Shown piece by piece: positions 1-8,781 of a DNA stretch of 64,000 nucleotides. The notes beneath the pieces were generated by a model, which saw only the letters and a list, made by a program, of their open reading frames with translations, had not been told where the DNA came from and did not search any database. Position 1 is the stretch's first letter, and each line of letters starts with the position of its first letter. Source of the stretch: Nocardia araoensis NBRC 100135 (GTDB taxonomy: Bacteria > Actinomycetota > Actinomycetes > Mycobacteriales > Mycobacteriaceae); NCBI RefSeq assembly GCF_000308435.1, contig NZ_BAFR01000035.1:38155-102154 (forward strand). Reading direction: 5' to 3'. Both the position numbers and the translations under genes were made by a program.

Positions 1-1
1 C

Positions 2-70
2 GACGAGCGGGCGCTCGCGGTCGGCGTCCGGGTGTTGAGCAACCTCGCGCTCGGCGCGGGCTCTGTCTGA
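2..70 (+). CDS. C-terminal tail of a probable M20-family amidohydrolase (partial)
   Basis: Only the last 22 codons are in the window, ending in TGA at 68-70; the residues read DERALAVGVRVLSNLALG then AGSV. The pattern of an acidic residue, a GVRVL helix and a second short hydrophobic helix is typical of the C-terminal helix of M20 amidohydrolases. In M. tuberculosis the gene beyond the cyclotransferase next to lpdA is amiA1, and its orientation would match this strand. The assignment rests mostly on that remembered gene order; the tail is too short to identify a family by itself. Confidence 0.5.
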   Translation, partial: DERALAVGVRVLSNLALGAGSV

Positions 71-304
71 CCTGGCTGTCTGACCCCCAGCGCCTGCGGC
101 GCCGGGTGTTCGCGGCCCCTTTGCGGCTCGCGTCCGAGCGGGCGAGACTCGCGCCCGCGGCGCATGCGCTTCGCCCCTCGGATGCGAGCCGGTCCGCGAA
201 CGGTGCTCGATGGCCTCGCGCTCGGCGAGGCCGGGAGCGTGACAGTGGTCCGGTCCGACCGAGAGGGTACGGCCACACCGCCGGCGTTGCGGGGTGACGC
301 GCGG

Positions 305-778
305 TCAGCCGAAGTTGCCCGGGCCGACGTTGCGGCTGTTGCGGGTGCGTAGGGCATGTACGTAATCCTCTGGCGCACCGGCCTTTTCGGCGGCATCGGC
401 GATCACGCCGAGGTAGCGGGCCGAGGGCAGGCCGCCCTCGTAGGCGTCCAGCACGTACAGCCAGGCCAGCGTGGGTTCGCCCCCGTCGCCGTTGCGGGTC
501 ACACGCAGGCGGATCTTCTTGTGGATGCCGAAGTCCGAGCCCTCCCAGCGGTCCAGCCGCTGCTCGTCCTCCGGGGACACGTCGTAGAGCACGACGAACA
601 CCCGGGAACCGGGATCCTCGACGACCGTCGCGAGAGGCCCTTCCCAGCCGATGTCGTCACCGGCGAAGGTGAGCCGCCAGCCCTCCAACCAGCCCGTCCC
701 GGACATGGGGGAGTGCGGACAGCGCTCGAGCATCTGCGTCGAGTCCATGTTGGACCCATAGGCGGCATAGATCGGCAC
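305..778 (-). CDS. gamma-glutamylcyclotransferase-like (AIG2/GGCT fold) protein
   Basis: A 157-residue cytoplasmic protein of the GGCT/AIG2 family, which cyclises gamma-glutamyl amines or peptides to release 5-oxoproline; the actual substrate here is unknown. The N-terminus carries the nucleotide-like loop YAAYGSNM (residues 4-11), the family signature, and the later AYEGGLPSARYL segment supplies a candidate catalytic Glu. I chose the GTG at 778, which gives MPIYAAYGSN as in mycobacterial homologues; a TTG two codons upstream is also open, and neither has a convincing ribosome site. It lies divergent from lpdA, as Rv3304 lies next to lpdA in M. tuberculosis. The fold assignment is firm, the reaction is inferred. 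Confidence 0.8.
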   Translation of the reverse strand: MPIYAAYGSNMDSTQMLERCPHSPMSGTGWLEGWRLTFAGDDIGWEGPLATVVEDPGSRVFVVLYDVSPEDEQRLDRWEGSDFGIHKKIRLRVTRNGDGGEPTLAWLYVLDAYEGGLPSARYLGVIADAAEKAGAPEDYVHALRTRNSRNVGPGNFG

Positions 779-952
779 CAGCAAAGGGTAGCCAATAACC
801 TTCGCAGACCGCGTTCGATTGCCGCACCTGCGGCGCGCCGCCCGCCGGGGAACCGTTGCGCACCGGTAACGCGGTCGATAGTGCGAGGTGGTTGCCGGAT
901 AACGTTTACCCCGTGCCGGAGATCCCGGTGCGAAGCACGAGCGGAGGTATCA

Positions 953-2356
953 ATGACCCGCATCGCGATCATCGGTGGCGGACCGGCCGGCTATGAGGCG
1001 GCCTTGGTGGCGGCCCAGCACGGAGCGTCGGTGACGCTGATCGATTCCGACGGTATCGGCGGGGCGTGCGTGCTGTGGGACTGTGTCCCCTCGAAGACTT
1101 TCATCGCCTCGACCGGCGTGCGCACCGACCTGCGCCGCGCTCGCGATCTGGGCATCACCCTGGACCCGGCCCAGGCGCACGTGGAACTGTCCGAGGTGAA
1201 CGCGCGCGTCAAGGCGCTGGCGTTGGCCCAGTCCTCCGACATCCGCTCGAAGCTGCAGACCGTCGGGGTGACCGTGCTGGCCGGATACGGCGAGCTGATC
1301 GACCGGGGCACCGGGCTGGCCGCGCACCGGGTGCTTGCCAAGCTGGCCGACGGAGCGCAGCAGATCATCGAGGCGGAAGTCGTGCTGATCGCGACCGGCG
1401 CGAGCCCGCGGGTGCTGCCGGGCGCGGAGCCCGACGGTGAACGGATCCTCAACTGGCGTCAGCTCTACGACCTGGAGGAGCTGCCGGAGACCCTGGTGGT
1501 CGTCGGTTCCGGTGTGACGGGTGCGGAGTTCGTCTCCGCCTACACCGAGATGGGTGTGCGGGTGAAGTTGGTCTCCAGTCGTGACCGTGTGCTGCCCGGC
1601 GAGGACGCCGACGCGGCGCTCGTGCTGGAGGACGCGCTCGCCGAGCGCGGCGTCGAACTGGTCAAGCACGCGCGCGCCGACGCCGTCGAGCGCACCGCCG
1701 ACGGCATCGTGGTCAAACTCTCCGACGGGCGCACCGTCTCCGGCTCGCACGCGCTGATGACCGTCGGCTCGACACCCAACACCGCGGGCCTCGGACTGGA
1801 GAAGGTGGGCATCGAACTCGATCGCGGTGGCTACCTGCGGGTGGACCGCGTGTCGCGCACCTCGGTGCCGGGCATCTATGCCGCGGGCGACTGCACCGGC
1901 CTGCTGCCGCTGGCCTCGGTGGCCGCGATGCAGGGACGCATCGCGATGTACCACGCGCTCGGGGAAGGCGTCAGCCCGATTCGTCTGAAGACCGTTGCCT
2001 CCGCGGTGTTCACCCGGCCGGAGATCGCGACCGTCGGCGTCAGCCAGACCGCGATCGACAATGGTGAGGTGCCCGCGCGCACGGTGATGCTGCCGCTGAA
2101 CACGAACCCGCGCGCCAAGATGTCCGGGCTGCGACGCGGTTTCGTCAAGATCTTCTGCCGTCCGGCGACCGGCGTGGTGATCGGCGGCGTCGTCGTCGCG
2201 CCGATCGCCTCGGAACTGATCCTGCCGATCGCGCTTGCGGTGCAGAACAATCTGACGGTCAACGACCTGGCCCAGACCTTCTCGGTGTACCCGTCGCTCA
2301 CCGGTTCGGTGACCGAGGCGGCGCGTTTGCTGATGCGGCACGACGACTTGGACTGA
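953..2356 (+). CDS. lpdA: NAD(P)H quinone reductase / disulfide-reductase-like flavoprotein LpdA
   Basis: A 467-residue flavoprotein of the pyridine nucleotide-disulfide reductase family. The FAD loop GGGPAGYEAAL sits at residues 8-18, the NAD(P) loop VVVGSGVTGAEF near residue 180, a second FAD motif YAAGDCTG near 310, and the dimerisation domain fills the C-terminus. The M. tuberculosis orthologue Rv3303c reduces quinones and not lipoamide. Here the pair Cys39-x4-Cys44 in GACVLWDCVPSK is complete, yet the C-terminal segment VYPSLTGSVTEAA lacks the His-Glu dyad of true dihydrolipoamide dehydrogenases. The start at ATG 953 is supported by GGAGG at 943-947. It probably acts in the cytoplasm in redox defence. 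A long upstream open frame exists but has no coding signal of its own. Confidence 0.9.
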   Translation: MTRIAIIGGGPAGYEAALVAAQHGASVTLIDSDGIGGACVLWDCVPSKTFIASTGVRTDLRRARDLGITLDPAQAHVELSEVNARVKALALAQSSDIRSKLQTVGVTVLAGYGELIDRGTGLAAHRVLAKLADGAQQIIEAEVVLIATGASPRVLPGAEPDGERILNWRQLYDLEELPETLVVVGSGVTGAEFVSAYTEMGVRVKLVSSRDRVLPGEDADAALVLEDALAERGVELVKHARADAVERTADGIVVKLSDGRTVSGSHALMTVGSTPNTAGLGLEKVGIELDRGGYLRVDRVSRTSVPGIYAAGDCTGLLPLASVAAMQGRIAMYHALGEGVSPIRLKTVASAVFTRPEIATVGVSQTAIDNGEVPARTVMLPLNTNPRAKMSGLRRGFVKIFCRPATGVVIGGVVVAPIASELILPIALAVQNNLTVNDLAQTFSVYPSLTGSVTEAARLLMRHDDLD

Positions 2357-2663
2357 GCGCCATTTGGCGTATCCGGTGTCATGTCCCATCCCGGACATCG
2401 CGCCCGGTGAACTCGGGGTGGGCGCGGGGTGCGGGCGGTCTTGCCACCCTTGGCTATTCATTGCGTTGCCCATCGTGCGCACATGTGGTTCACTCTCGGC
2501 AGAGATGCGATCGGCTGGACGGTCGCGGAGTTCGGTGTGGGGGGATGGGTCCTTTCCAAATCGGCACGAGCGAACGGCCCGGGCCGTTCGGCGATCAGGC
2601 GTCTCACCCAGGGACAACTGAATGCGGCCTGCCGGGCCGCACCCGGGAAGGGAATTGCGAAAA
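2357..2663. other. intergenic region between lpdA and the secreted proline-rich gene
   Basis: About 300 bases without a supported gene. Open frames on both strands here have no ribosome site and no recognisable product. It probably carries the promoter of the downstream secreted protein, but no clear -35/-10 pair stands out. Confidence 0.5.
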
Positions 2664-3713
2664 GTGAAACATCGTAAGCCGAGTCGGGCGCAGCGAGCGA
2701 TGGCGAGCACCTCGTTGCCACTGGCCACTGCGGCTGCCGTGGCCACTCTCTTCGCTGCGCCGGCGGGGGCGGCACCCAACGATCCGACCACTCCGCCGAC
2801 GCCTGCTCCGACGCAGCCGGGCGTGAACGAGTCGCCGAGCACCCCGGAGACCACTCAGCCGGAGCCGAACAAGCCGGAATCCAAGCAGGATCCGCAGAAG
2901 CCGGAGAGCAAGCCGACGCCGAGCCAGCCCGGTGTCACCACCCCGGAGTCGGATCATGCCGCGCCGGACCAGAAAGACCCGAAGCTGGCCAAGCCGACCC
3001 AGCCGGGCGTGACCCCGCCGCGCGTCGCGCCGCTGCCGGTCCCCGGTCAGCAGAAGCCGAGCGAGCCGCTGCCCGCGGTCGTGCCGGACCAGGCCGCGCC
3101 GCAGCCGGGTCAGCAGGCCGTGCCGCAGCCGGGCCAGCAGGCCGCTCCGCAGCCGCAGCAGGGCACTCAGAACGACAACGCCCAGGCACGGCAGCCGGAG
3201 AGCTCCACGCTGGTGCAGCCGCAGGCGCAGCCGCGCTGGCAGGCGCCGCGTCTGGAGTCGGCCCCCGCAGCTCCGGTCGTGGAGATGACCGGCCCGCACG
3301 CGGAGATCGGCGCGAACATCGACGGCGGCACCCTCCTCCCCGGCCACGTGGCCAACACCCACCACTTCAGCAACGAGGCCGGTTACGTCGGCACCATCGG
3401 CTACCGTACGCCGACCGGCTCGGGTGAAGCGGGCGTCTCGGTGGAGTTCGTCGACAAGAACACCGTCAAGCTGACCACCTACACCGGTGGGGAGGGCTTG
3501 GCCTCGAACAACACCACCACGGTGTTCGACACCACCCAGCTGAACCAGGCCAAGGCCGCGGTGGAGGACTGGATCCGCGAGCAGCCGGGCGGAGCAGCCG
3601 CCCTGGATGCCGCCGCACAGGTTAAGCTTCCGCTTCAGCCGGGCGATTTCGCTCCGCAGACCGTCGACGTGGGTGGTGTCACCACCCAGTGGGGTGGTTC
3701 ACTCCAGTACTGA
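2664..3713 (+). CDS. secreted proline-rich protein of unknown function
   Basis: A 349-residue exported protein that I cannot assign to a named family. The N-terminus is a Sec signal peptide: a basic stretch (VKHRKPSRAQR), a hydrophobic core and a probable cut after AAPAGAA near residue 34. Residues about 35-200 are low-complexity and rich in Pro, Gln and Glu (QPG, TPE and PQPGQQ repeats), as in wall-spanning linkers. The last 140 residues form a compact Gly/Thr/Val-rich domain without cysteines. GTG 2664 was chosen because GGAAGGGAA lies about 10 nt upstream; TTG 2655 and further starts are in frame. It precedes a membrane protein gene on the same strand, separated by a hairpin. Confidence 0.75.
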   Translation: MKHRKPSRAQRAMASTSLPLATAAAVATLFAAPAGAAPNDPTTPPTPAPTQPGVNESPSTPETTQPEPNKPESKQDPQKPESKPTPSQPGVTTPESDHAAPDQKDPKLAKPTQPGVTPPRVAPLPVPGQQKPSEPLPAVVPDQAAPQPGQQAVPQPGQQAAPQPQQGTQNDNAQARQPESSTLVQPQAQPRWQAPRLESAPAAPVVEMTGPHAEIGANIDGGTLLPGHVANTHHFSNEAGYVGTIGYRTPTGSGEAGVSVEFVDKNTVKLTTYTGGEGLASNNTTTVFDTTQLNQAKAAVEDWIREQPGGAAALDAAAQVKLPLQPGDFAPQTVDVGGVTTQWGGSLQY

Positions 3714-3732
3714 CACGTGCTGTTCTCGACGG

Positions 3733-3760
3733 GTGGGGCGGTCGTTCGCGGCCGCCCCAC
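3733..3760 (+). terminator. GC-rich hairpin after the proline-rich secreted protein gene
   Basis: A perfect 9-bp stem (GTGGGGCGG at 3733-3741 with CCGCCCCAC at 3752-3760) with a 10-nt loop lies 20 nt after the stop codon. It is followed by TTGTGTGTCC, only weakly T-rich. It probably ends or attenuates transcription before the next gene. Confidence 0.5.
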
Positions 3761-3786
3761 TTGTGTGTCCTGGGAAAGGATTGGGT

Positions 3787-4809
3787 GTGACCTCCGAGGG
3801 TGATGCGAGGGAGAACGAATCCGACCAGTCCGGTTCGGAGTTCGGTCCGTCGTTGGGGGAATTCGGGCCGCCGGTTGCCGAATTCGGACCCCCTGTTTCG
3901 GAATTCGGTCCGCCCGTTTCGGAATTCGGTCCGCCGATGGGGGCCGACACCGGGCCGCGCTGGCAGGTGCCGCAGCAACCTACCGATCACCCGGAACTGA
4001 CGTGGCGGCCCGCGGGCGAGCCGGAAACGACCCCCGCACTTCCGTCGCAGTTCCGCGCGCCGGATTCCACCGTCTATGCCGGGCCTGCTTCCGCCGCTCC
4101 CGAGCAGCCTTCTGCCGGAGCCGAGGGCTCGCAGTCCAAAGGCGGCGAGCCGCAGGAGTCCTGGTGGAACCAGCCGACCGCGGAGGGGGGCGTGCCGAAA
4201 CCTCCGGCGCCGTCCGAATCGGGTCTGTCCTGGGCCGAGGACCCGATCGCCATGCGGCTGGCGCTACGCGTGCCCACCACGCCGGCGCCTGCCCGGCGCA
4301 AGGGCTCCTCGCCGCGGTGGATCGTGCTCGGTGTGGTCGCGGCGGTCGCGGTGCTGATCGCGCTGACCGTGACCATCATCGTGTCGAGCGGGAGCGATGA
4401 CGGCGGAGGCGACACGGCGGCCGCGGGCGCCACGAGCACCGCGGTGGTGGACTGCCCGACCCGCACCGAGGGCAAGGTCACCTTCGGCAATGGTGCGGGC
4501 GACACGAGCAGTGGGGTCCGGGCGATTCTCGGCTTCGAGCACGCGTACTACTCCGAGCGCAGCGCCACCCGCGCGCACACGTTCGTGGCACCGGGGGCGA
4601 ACGTCGAACCACCCGCGGACCTGCAGAAAACGATCGACCAGCACATCCCGCAGGGCACGGCCTATTGCCTGCGGATCGCGGAGATCACCCCTGACCGCTA
4701 CAACGTCGAGATCACCGAGCGCCACCCCGACGGCACCGAGGCCCAGTACTTCCCGGTGATCACGACCGTGACCCTGGACGGACGGACCCTCATCTACCTG
4801 ATCGATTGA
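3787..4809 (+). CDS. single-pass membrane protein with EFGP heptads, unknown function
   Basis: A 340-residue protein with an unusual N-terminus. Residues 18-52 are five tandem heptads (EFGPSLG, EFGPPVA, EFGPPVS, EFGPPVS, EFGPPMG), followed by a Pro/Ala/Glu-rich disordered region. One membrane helix lies at about 178-201 (WIVLGVVAAVAVLIALTVT). The C-terminal extracytoplasmic domain of about 130 residues has two cysteines and resembles the secreted domains of actinobacterial membrane-anchored proteins, but I cannot name it. GTG 3787 has GGGAAAGGA about 7 nt upstream. The cytoplasmic N-terminus with an outward C-terminus is inferred from the charge pattern. It may pair functionally with the preceding secreted protein; nothing more is visible. 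Confidence 0.75.
   Translation: MTSEGDARENESDQSGSEFGPSLGEFGPPVAEFGPPVSEFGPPVSEFGPPMGADTGPRWQVPQQPTDHPELTWRPAGEPETTPALPSQFRAPDSTVYAGPASAAPEQPSAGAEGSQSKGGEPQESWWNQPTAEGGVPKPPAPSESGLSWAEDPIAMRLALRVPTTPAPARRKGSSPRWIVLGVVAAVAVLIALTVTIIVSSGSDDGGGDTAAAGATSTAVVDCPTRTEGKVTFGNGAGDTSSGVRAILGFEHAYYSERSATRAHTFVAPGANVEPPADLQKTIDQHIPQGTAYCLRIAEITPDRYNVEITERHPDGTEAQYFPVITTVTLDGRTLIYLID
3838..3942 (+). repeat. five tandem 21-bp units encoding EFGPxxx heptads
   Basis: Units start at 3838, 3859, 3880, 3901 and 3922. Each begins GA(A/G)TTCGG. Units three and four differ at only three bases, pointing to recent duplication. All copies keep the frame, so the copy number could vary between strains without breaking the protein. 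Confidence 0.9.
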
Positions 4810-4816
4810 GTCTCCC

Positions 4817-4833
4817 CGGCGGCCGCGCCGCCG
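4817..4833 (+). terminator. short GC hairpin after the EFGP-repeat gene
   Basis: A 7-bp stem (CGGCGGC / GCCGCCG) with a 3-nt loop lies 8 nt after the stop codon. There is no T tract, so it is a weak candidate for a terminator. Confidence 0.3.
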
Positions 4834-4849
4834 ACGGAAGCGGTGCGCG

Positions 4850-4887
4850 GAATATGTCTCATATATTGGGAATAAGATTTCATATTC
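4850..4887. promoter_or_regulatory. AT-rich inverted repeat upstream of the aminotransferase
   Basis: The perfect 7-bp repeat GAATATG (4850-4856) and CATATTC (4881-4887) brackets a strikingly AT-rich stretch containing CATATATT and AATAAGAT. Such low-GC sequence is rare in this window. It is most simply the promoter and a repressor site for the aminotransferase that starts at 4946. Confidence 0.5.
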
Positions 4888-4945
4888 TGGTAGGCGATGT
4901 GAAACAGTGAGGACACGCGTACCGTGGCGTCCTTCTGGAGGTTTC

Positions 4946-6124
4946 ATGTCGGCGATCACTCCACCCCTGGCCAGGCGTCTCGACGGCCTGACGAGCTCGG
5001 CGATTCGTGATCTGCTGAAGGTAGCCGCGCGCGAGGACATCATCAGCCTGGCCGGTGGCCTGCCCGACGAACAGTTGATGCCGCGGGACCGGATCGCCCA
5101 GGCGGCGGAGTCGGCGCTGGCGGACCGGGCGCGTCTGCAGTACACCGAATCGGCCGGGTGGGGGCCGCTGCGTGAAGTGCTCGCGGCGCGCGAGACGCAA
5201 CGGCTGGGGCGGCCGGTGCCGCTGGAGGAGGTGTTCGTCACCCACGGATCGCAGCAGGCGTTGTCGCTGCTCGCCGAGGTGCTGCTGGATCCGGGCGCGC
5301 TCGTCGTGGTCGAGGATCCGGCGTACGTCGGCGCGTTGCAGGTGTTCCGGGCCGCCGGCTCCCGCATCGTGACGGTCCCGCTGGACGCCGAGGGTATGCG
5401 GGTCGACGCGCTGGCCGAACTGCTCGGCCGCGGTGAGCGGCCCGCGGTGGTGCACACGGTGAGCAATTTCCACAATCCGCGCGGTGTCACCATGAGCCCG
5501 CGGCGGCGACGGGAGCTCGCCGAGCTCGCCGGCCGGTTCGGGTTCTGGGTGATCGAAGACGATCCCTACGGCGAGCTGTGGTTCGACCGGCCCTCGCCGG
5601 AGCCGATCGCGACGTATTCGCCCAACGTGATCCGGCTGTCCAGCGTGTCGAAGATTCTCGCGCCGACCTTACGGGTGGGCTGGATGGTCGCGCCGAACGC
5701 GGTGTGCAGGGGCGTGGAGTTGCTGAAGCAGGGCGCGGACCTGTGTGGTTCGGCGCTGACCCAGCAGATCGCCGCCGATCTGCTCGCCGACGCGGGCTGG
5801 GTGGCCGGACAGGTCGAGGAGATCCGGCGGGTCTACGGTGCGCGTGCGCGCGTCCTGGTCGACGAACTGCGCACCCGGTTCGGCGACCGACTGGTGAGCA
5901 CCGATGCCGCGGGCGGGATGTTCGTGTGGGTCGACTTCACCGATGGGACCGACACCGTGAACTTGTTGCCCCACGCCATCGATCTCGGCGTCGCCTACGT
6001 CCCCGGCGATGCGTTCGCGGTATCCGGCGCCCATCGGAATTCCATGCGCCTGTGCTTCACCACCTCCGACGCGGCGACGCTTCGCGAGGCGGTCGCGCGC
6101 TTGGCGACGGCGATCGGTGGATAG
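4946..6124 (+). CDS. PLP-dependent class I/II aminotransferase
   Basis: A 392-residue fold-type I aminotransferase similar to 2-aminoadipate/aromatic aminotransferases and to the catalytic half of MocR regulators, but without a winged-helix domain. The segment SSVSKILAPTLRVGW carries the Schiff-base lysine at residue 236. An upstream NFHNPRG segment holds the conserved Asn, and EDDPYGEL holds the Asp that contacts the pyridine nitrogen. The start at ATG 4946 is set by GGAGG at 4937-4941; a longer frame upstream is unlikely. It stands alone, convergent with glpK, and is preceded by an AT-rich inverted repeat. Substrate cannot be read from sequence; aminoadipate would fit with the lysine pathway at 30-34 kb, but that is only a guess. 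Confidence 0.8.
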   Translation: MSAITPPLARRLDGLTSSAIRDLLKVAAREDIISLAGGLPDEQLMPRDRIAQAAESALADRARLQYTESAGWGPLREVLAARETQRLGRPVPLEEVFVTHGSQQALSLLAEVLLDPGALVVVEDPAYVGALQVFRAAGSRIVTVPLDAEGMRVDALAELLGRGERPAVVHTVSNFHNPRGVTMSPRRRRELAELAGRFGFWVIEDDPYGELWFDRPSPEPIATYSPNVIRLSSVSKILAPTLRVGWMVAPNAVCRGVELLKQGADLCGSALTQQIAADLLADAGWVAGQVEEIRRVYGARARVLVDELRTRFGDRLVSTDAAGGMFVWVDFTDGTDTVNLLPHAIDLGVAYVPGDAFAVSGAHRNSMRLCFTTSDAATLREAVARLATAIGG

Positions 6125-6151
6125 CTTCGGGCAAGGAAACCGGTACGCCCG

Positions 6152-7651
6152 TCAGTCCACCCACCCGTAGGTGCGCTCGACCGCCTTGTTCCACGCGGCG
6201 AAGCGCTCGTCCCGGTCCGCCTCCGACATGGTCGGATGCCAAGTTTTGTCGGCGGTCCAGTTGTCGCGGATGTCGTCGGTGCCCGACCAGTAGCCGACGG
6301 CGAGCCCGGCCGCGTAGGCCGCACCCAGCGCGGTGGTCTCGCTGACCACCGGGCGCACCACGGGCACGTCGAGGACATCGGATTGGAACTGCATCAGCAG
6401 GTCGTTGGCGACCATGCCGCCGTCCACCTTGAGCGTGGTCAGCTCCAGGCCGAGCCGCTGGGACTCGGCGTCCGCGCGCATCGCGTCGACCACCTCGCGG
6501 GTCTGGAAGGCGGTGGACTCCAGCACCGCCCGCGCCAGGTGCGCTTTGGTGACGAAACGGGTGAGACCGGCGATCACGCCGCGCGCGTCCGGACGCCAGC
6601 GGGGCGCGAACAGACCGGAGAAAGCGGGCACGATGTAGGCGCCGCCGTTGTCCTCGACGCTGCGAGCCAGCGGCTCGATCTCGTCGGCGGAGGAGATGAT
6701 GCCGAGATTGTCGCGGAACCACTGCACCAGCGAGCCGGTCACCGCGATGGAGCCCTCCAAGGCGTAGACCGTGTCCGCGTCACCCAGGCGGTAACACACG
6801 GTGGTGAGCAGGCCGTGCTTGCTGAACACCGGCGTGGTTCCGGTATTCAGCAACATGAAATTGCCGGTGCCGTAGGTGTTCTTGGCCTCGCCGGGCGACA
6901 GGCACGCCTGGCCGAAAGTGGCGGCCTGCTGGTCGCCGAGGATGCCCGCCACCGGCACCCCGGCCAGCGGTCCGGAACCGATCGGCGCGTACACCTCCGA
7001 GGAACTGCGTACCTGCGGCAGCATCGACTCCGGCACGCCGAACTCCCGGCAGATCGCCGGATCCCACCGCAACGTCCGCAGATCCAGCAACATGGTGCGG
7101 GAGGCATTGGTCACGTCGGTGATGTGCTCGCCGGTGAGCTTCCACAACACCCAGCTGTCGACGGTGCCGAAGCACAGCTCGCCGGCCTCCGCGCGCTCCC
7201 GCGCACCCGGCACGTTGTCCAGGATCCAGCGCAGCTTCGGCCCGGCGAAGTAGGTGGACAGCGGCAGGCCGGTGCGGTCCTGGTAGCGGCCCGGTCCGGC
7301 GTCGCCGCCCAGCTCGGCGCACAGTCGGTCGGTGCGAGTGTCCTGCCAGACGATCGCGTTGTACACCGGACGGCCGGTCTCGCGATCCCACACCACGGTC
7401 GTCTCGCGCTGATTGGTGACGCCCACCGCGGCGATGTCGCCTGCGTCGAGGCCGCTGCGCTCGAGAACCTCGCCGAGGACGAGTTCCGTATTCCGCCAGA
7501 TGATTTCGGGATCGTGCTCGACCCAGCCCGGTCGCGGGAAGATCTGCTCGTGCTCCCGCTGGGCGACGCCGACGACGCGCCCCTGCCGGTCGAAGACGAT
7601 GCACCGACTAGAGGTCGTACCCTGGTCGATGGCGGCCACATAGCGACGCAT
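6152..7651 (-). CDS. glpK: glycerol kinase
   Basis: A 499-residue FGGY-family kinase that phosphorylates glycerol to sn-glycerol 3-phosphate with ATP in the cytoplasm. The N-terminal phosphate loop DQGTTSSR occupies residues 9-16, followed by conserved glycerol-contact segments ([15 protein letters not shown], then [10 protein letters not shown]) and YGTGNFML in the second domain. Its length equals that of typical GlpK proteins. The ATG at 7651 gives the expected [11 protein letters not shown] start. The glpD gene for the next step lies 2 kb away on the opposite strand; the two are separated by an oxidoreductase/TetR pair, so they are neighbours but not one operon. No facilitator gene is visible nearby. 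Confidence 0.95.
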   Translation of the reverse strand: MRRYVAAIDQGTTSSRCIVFDRQGRVVGVAQREHEQIFPRPGWVEHDPEIIWRNTELVLGEVLERSGLDAGDIAAVGVTNQRETTVVWDRETGRPVYNAIVWQDTRTDRLCAELGGDAGPGRYQDRTGLPLSTYFAGPKLRWILDNVPGARERAEAGELCFGTVDSWVLWKLTGEHITDVTNASRTMLLDLRTLRWDPAICREFGVPESMLPQVRSSSEVYAPIGSGPLAGVPVAGILGDQQAATFGQACLSPGEAKNTYGTGNFMLLNTGTTPVFSKHGLLTTVCYRLGDADTVYALEGSIAVTGSLVQWFRDNLGIISSADEIEPLARSVEDNGGAYIVPAFSGLFAPRWRPDARGVIAGLTRFVTKAHLARAVLESTAFQTREVVDAMRADAESQRLGLELTTLKVDGGMVANDLLMQFQSDVLDVPVVRPVVSETTALGAAYAAGLAVGYWSGTDDIRDNWTADKTWHPTMSEADRDERFAAWNKAVERTYGWVD

Positions 7652-7728
7652 CCGTGCAGTGTATTTTGGCCGCGACTTCGTCGCGGCGTTTCGCGGCTGT
7701 GTTGATCTCCCACGGGTGTCCGCCCACC

Positions 7729-8658
7729 TCAGCGCAGTTCGAGCACTGCCTTGCCGTGCAGACGGCGGGAGAGCAACGCTTGTGCGGCTTCACCGATCCG
7801 AGTCCAATCCCCGCGCCAGGCGATGCTCGGGTCCAAGGTGCCGGTCGCGACCTGTTCGGCCAGCCAGCTGAGATCCGGGCCGAGATCTGCGCACGCCAAC
7901 AGAAAGAACGTGGTGATCGACCGGTCGTGGCGGCCCCGATCGCCGAAGAACGCCCCGAAGGGGAACGTCTCGTCCGCGCCGGCGGCATGACCGACGGCAA
8001 CCACGGTGCCGCCCTCCGACAAACGCTGGTAGGCGTCGACGAGTTGCGGGCCGCCCACCAAGTCGATCACGCCGTGGACCGGGGCCCGCAGGGCGGCGGG
8101 ACCGCTGATGACTTCGGCCGCCCCGAGTTCGCGCAGGCTTCGCTCGTGGGCGGCGGGATCGCCGGTCGACGCGATGACATGCGCTCCACCGAGACGAGCG
8201 AGCTGGACCGCATAGCGGCCGGTGCCGCCGGTCGCTCCGGTGATCAGTACTCGCCGCCCCAGAATGGGTCCGAGTCGATGTAACGACCGCAGCGCGCTCG
8301 CTCCCGCGACCGGAACGGTGCTGATGGCCGCCAGGTCCGCGCCCACCGGGATCGTTCCGACGAGATCCGTGTCGACCGCACGCAATTCCGCCCAGGCCCC
8401 GGTCCAGCCGAGCGTGACCACCGGCGTGCCGACCGGCGGTCCGGAGCCGTCGGCGGCCGCCTGCTCCACAATCCCCGCCGCGTCCCACCCGAGCACGGAA
8501 CCTTCGGGTGCATCGGCGAGCACGTAGCGGCACTCTCCGTCATTGAGTGAGGTCGCGGTCACGCGCACCACCGCCTGATGCGGCGTGGGGTCCGGATCCG
8601 CTACTTGCCCGATACGCAACCCCGAGGGCACGGAGCGGTCGACAACCAATGCGCGCAT
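7729..8658 (-). CDS. zinc-free MDR-family quinone oxidoreductase / alcohol dehydrogenase-like
   Basis: A 309-residue member of the medium-chain dehydrogenase/reductase superfamily. It has the GroES-like N-terminal barrel ([22 protein letters not shown]) and a Rossmann loop [16 protein letters not shown] near residue 135. The zinc ligands of classical alcohol dehydrogenases are absent, so it is likely an NADPH-dependent quinone or enone reductase. I set the start at ATG 8658, with AAAGG in front, discarding 23 upstream codons that would run through the operator. It is divergent from the TetR gene at 8782 and shares the control region that holds a palindromic operator, so it is the probable target of that repressor. 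Confidence 0.8.
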   Translation of the reverse strand: MRALVVDRSVPSGLRIGQVADPDPTPHQAVVRVTATSLNDGECRYVLADAPEGSVLGWDAAGIVEQAAADGSGPPVGTPVVTLGWTGAWAELRAVDTDLVGTIPVGADLAAISTVPVAGASALRSLHRLGPILGRRVLITGATGGTGRYAVQLARLGGAHVIASTGDPAAHERSLRELGAAEVISGPAALRAPVHGVIDLVGGPQLVDAYQRLSEGGTVVAVGHAAGADETFPFGAFFGDRGRHDRSITTFFLLACADLGPDLSWLAEQVATGTLDPSIAWRGDWTRIGEAAQALLSRRLHGKAVLELR

Positions 8659-8711
8659 TGCACAACGCCTTTCGAGGGAGGGGAGGCTGTGTGGCCTGGT
8701 GACGCCAAACA

Positions 8712-8726
8712 TGCCACTGAGTGGCA
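8712..8726. promoter_or_regulatory. TetR operator palindrome TGCCACTGAGTGGCA
   Basis: A perfect 7-bp dyad with a single central base lies between the divergent oxidoreductase and TetR genes. A degenerate second copy (GTGTCAAGTGGC) follows at 8731-8742. The core CACTGAGTG recurs twice upstream of fadE25, at 59778-59792 and 59844-59858, next to another TetR gene. Confidence 0.7.
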
Positions 8727-8781
8727 AATGGTGTCAAGTGGCGATAGCTCCTCGGAAGCGTAAAGGCGTTATGCTGAAGTC

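Noticed and set aside
950..2854. 634-codon minus-strand frame opposite lpdA
   Set aside because: It is antisense to lpdA, whose motifs are clear, and its residues are Arg/His/Gly-rich as expected from the reverse of a high-GC gene.
3838..3942. CRISPR-like array of 21-bp units
   Set aside because: The units are contiguous without spacers and code in frame for EFGP heptads.
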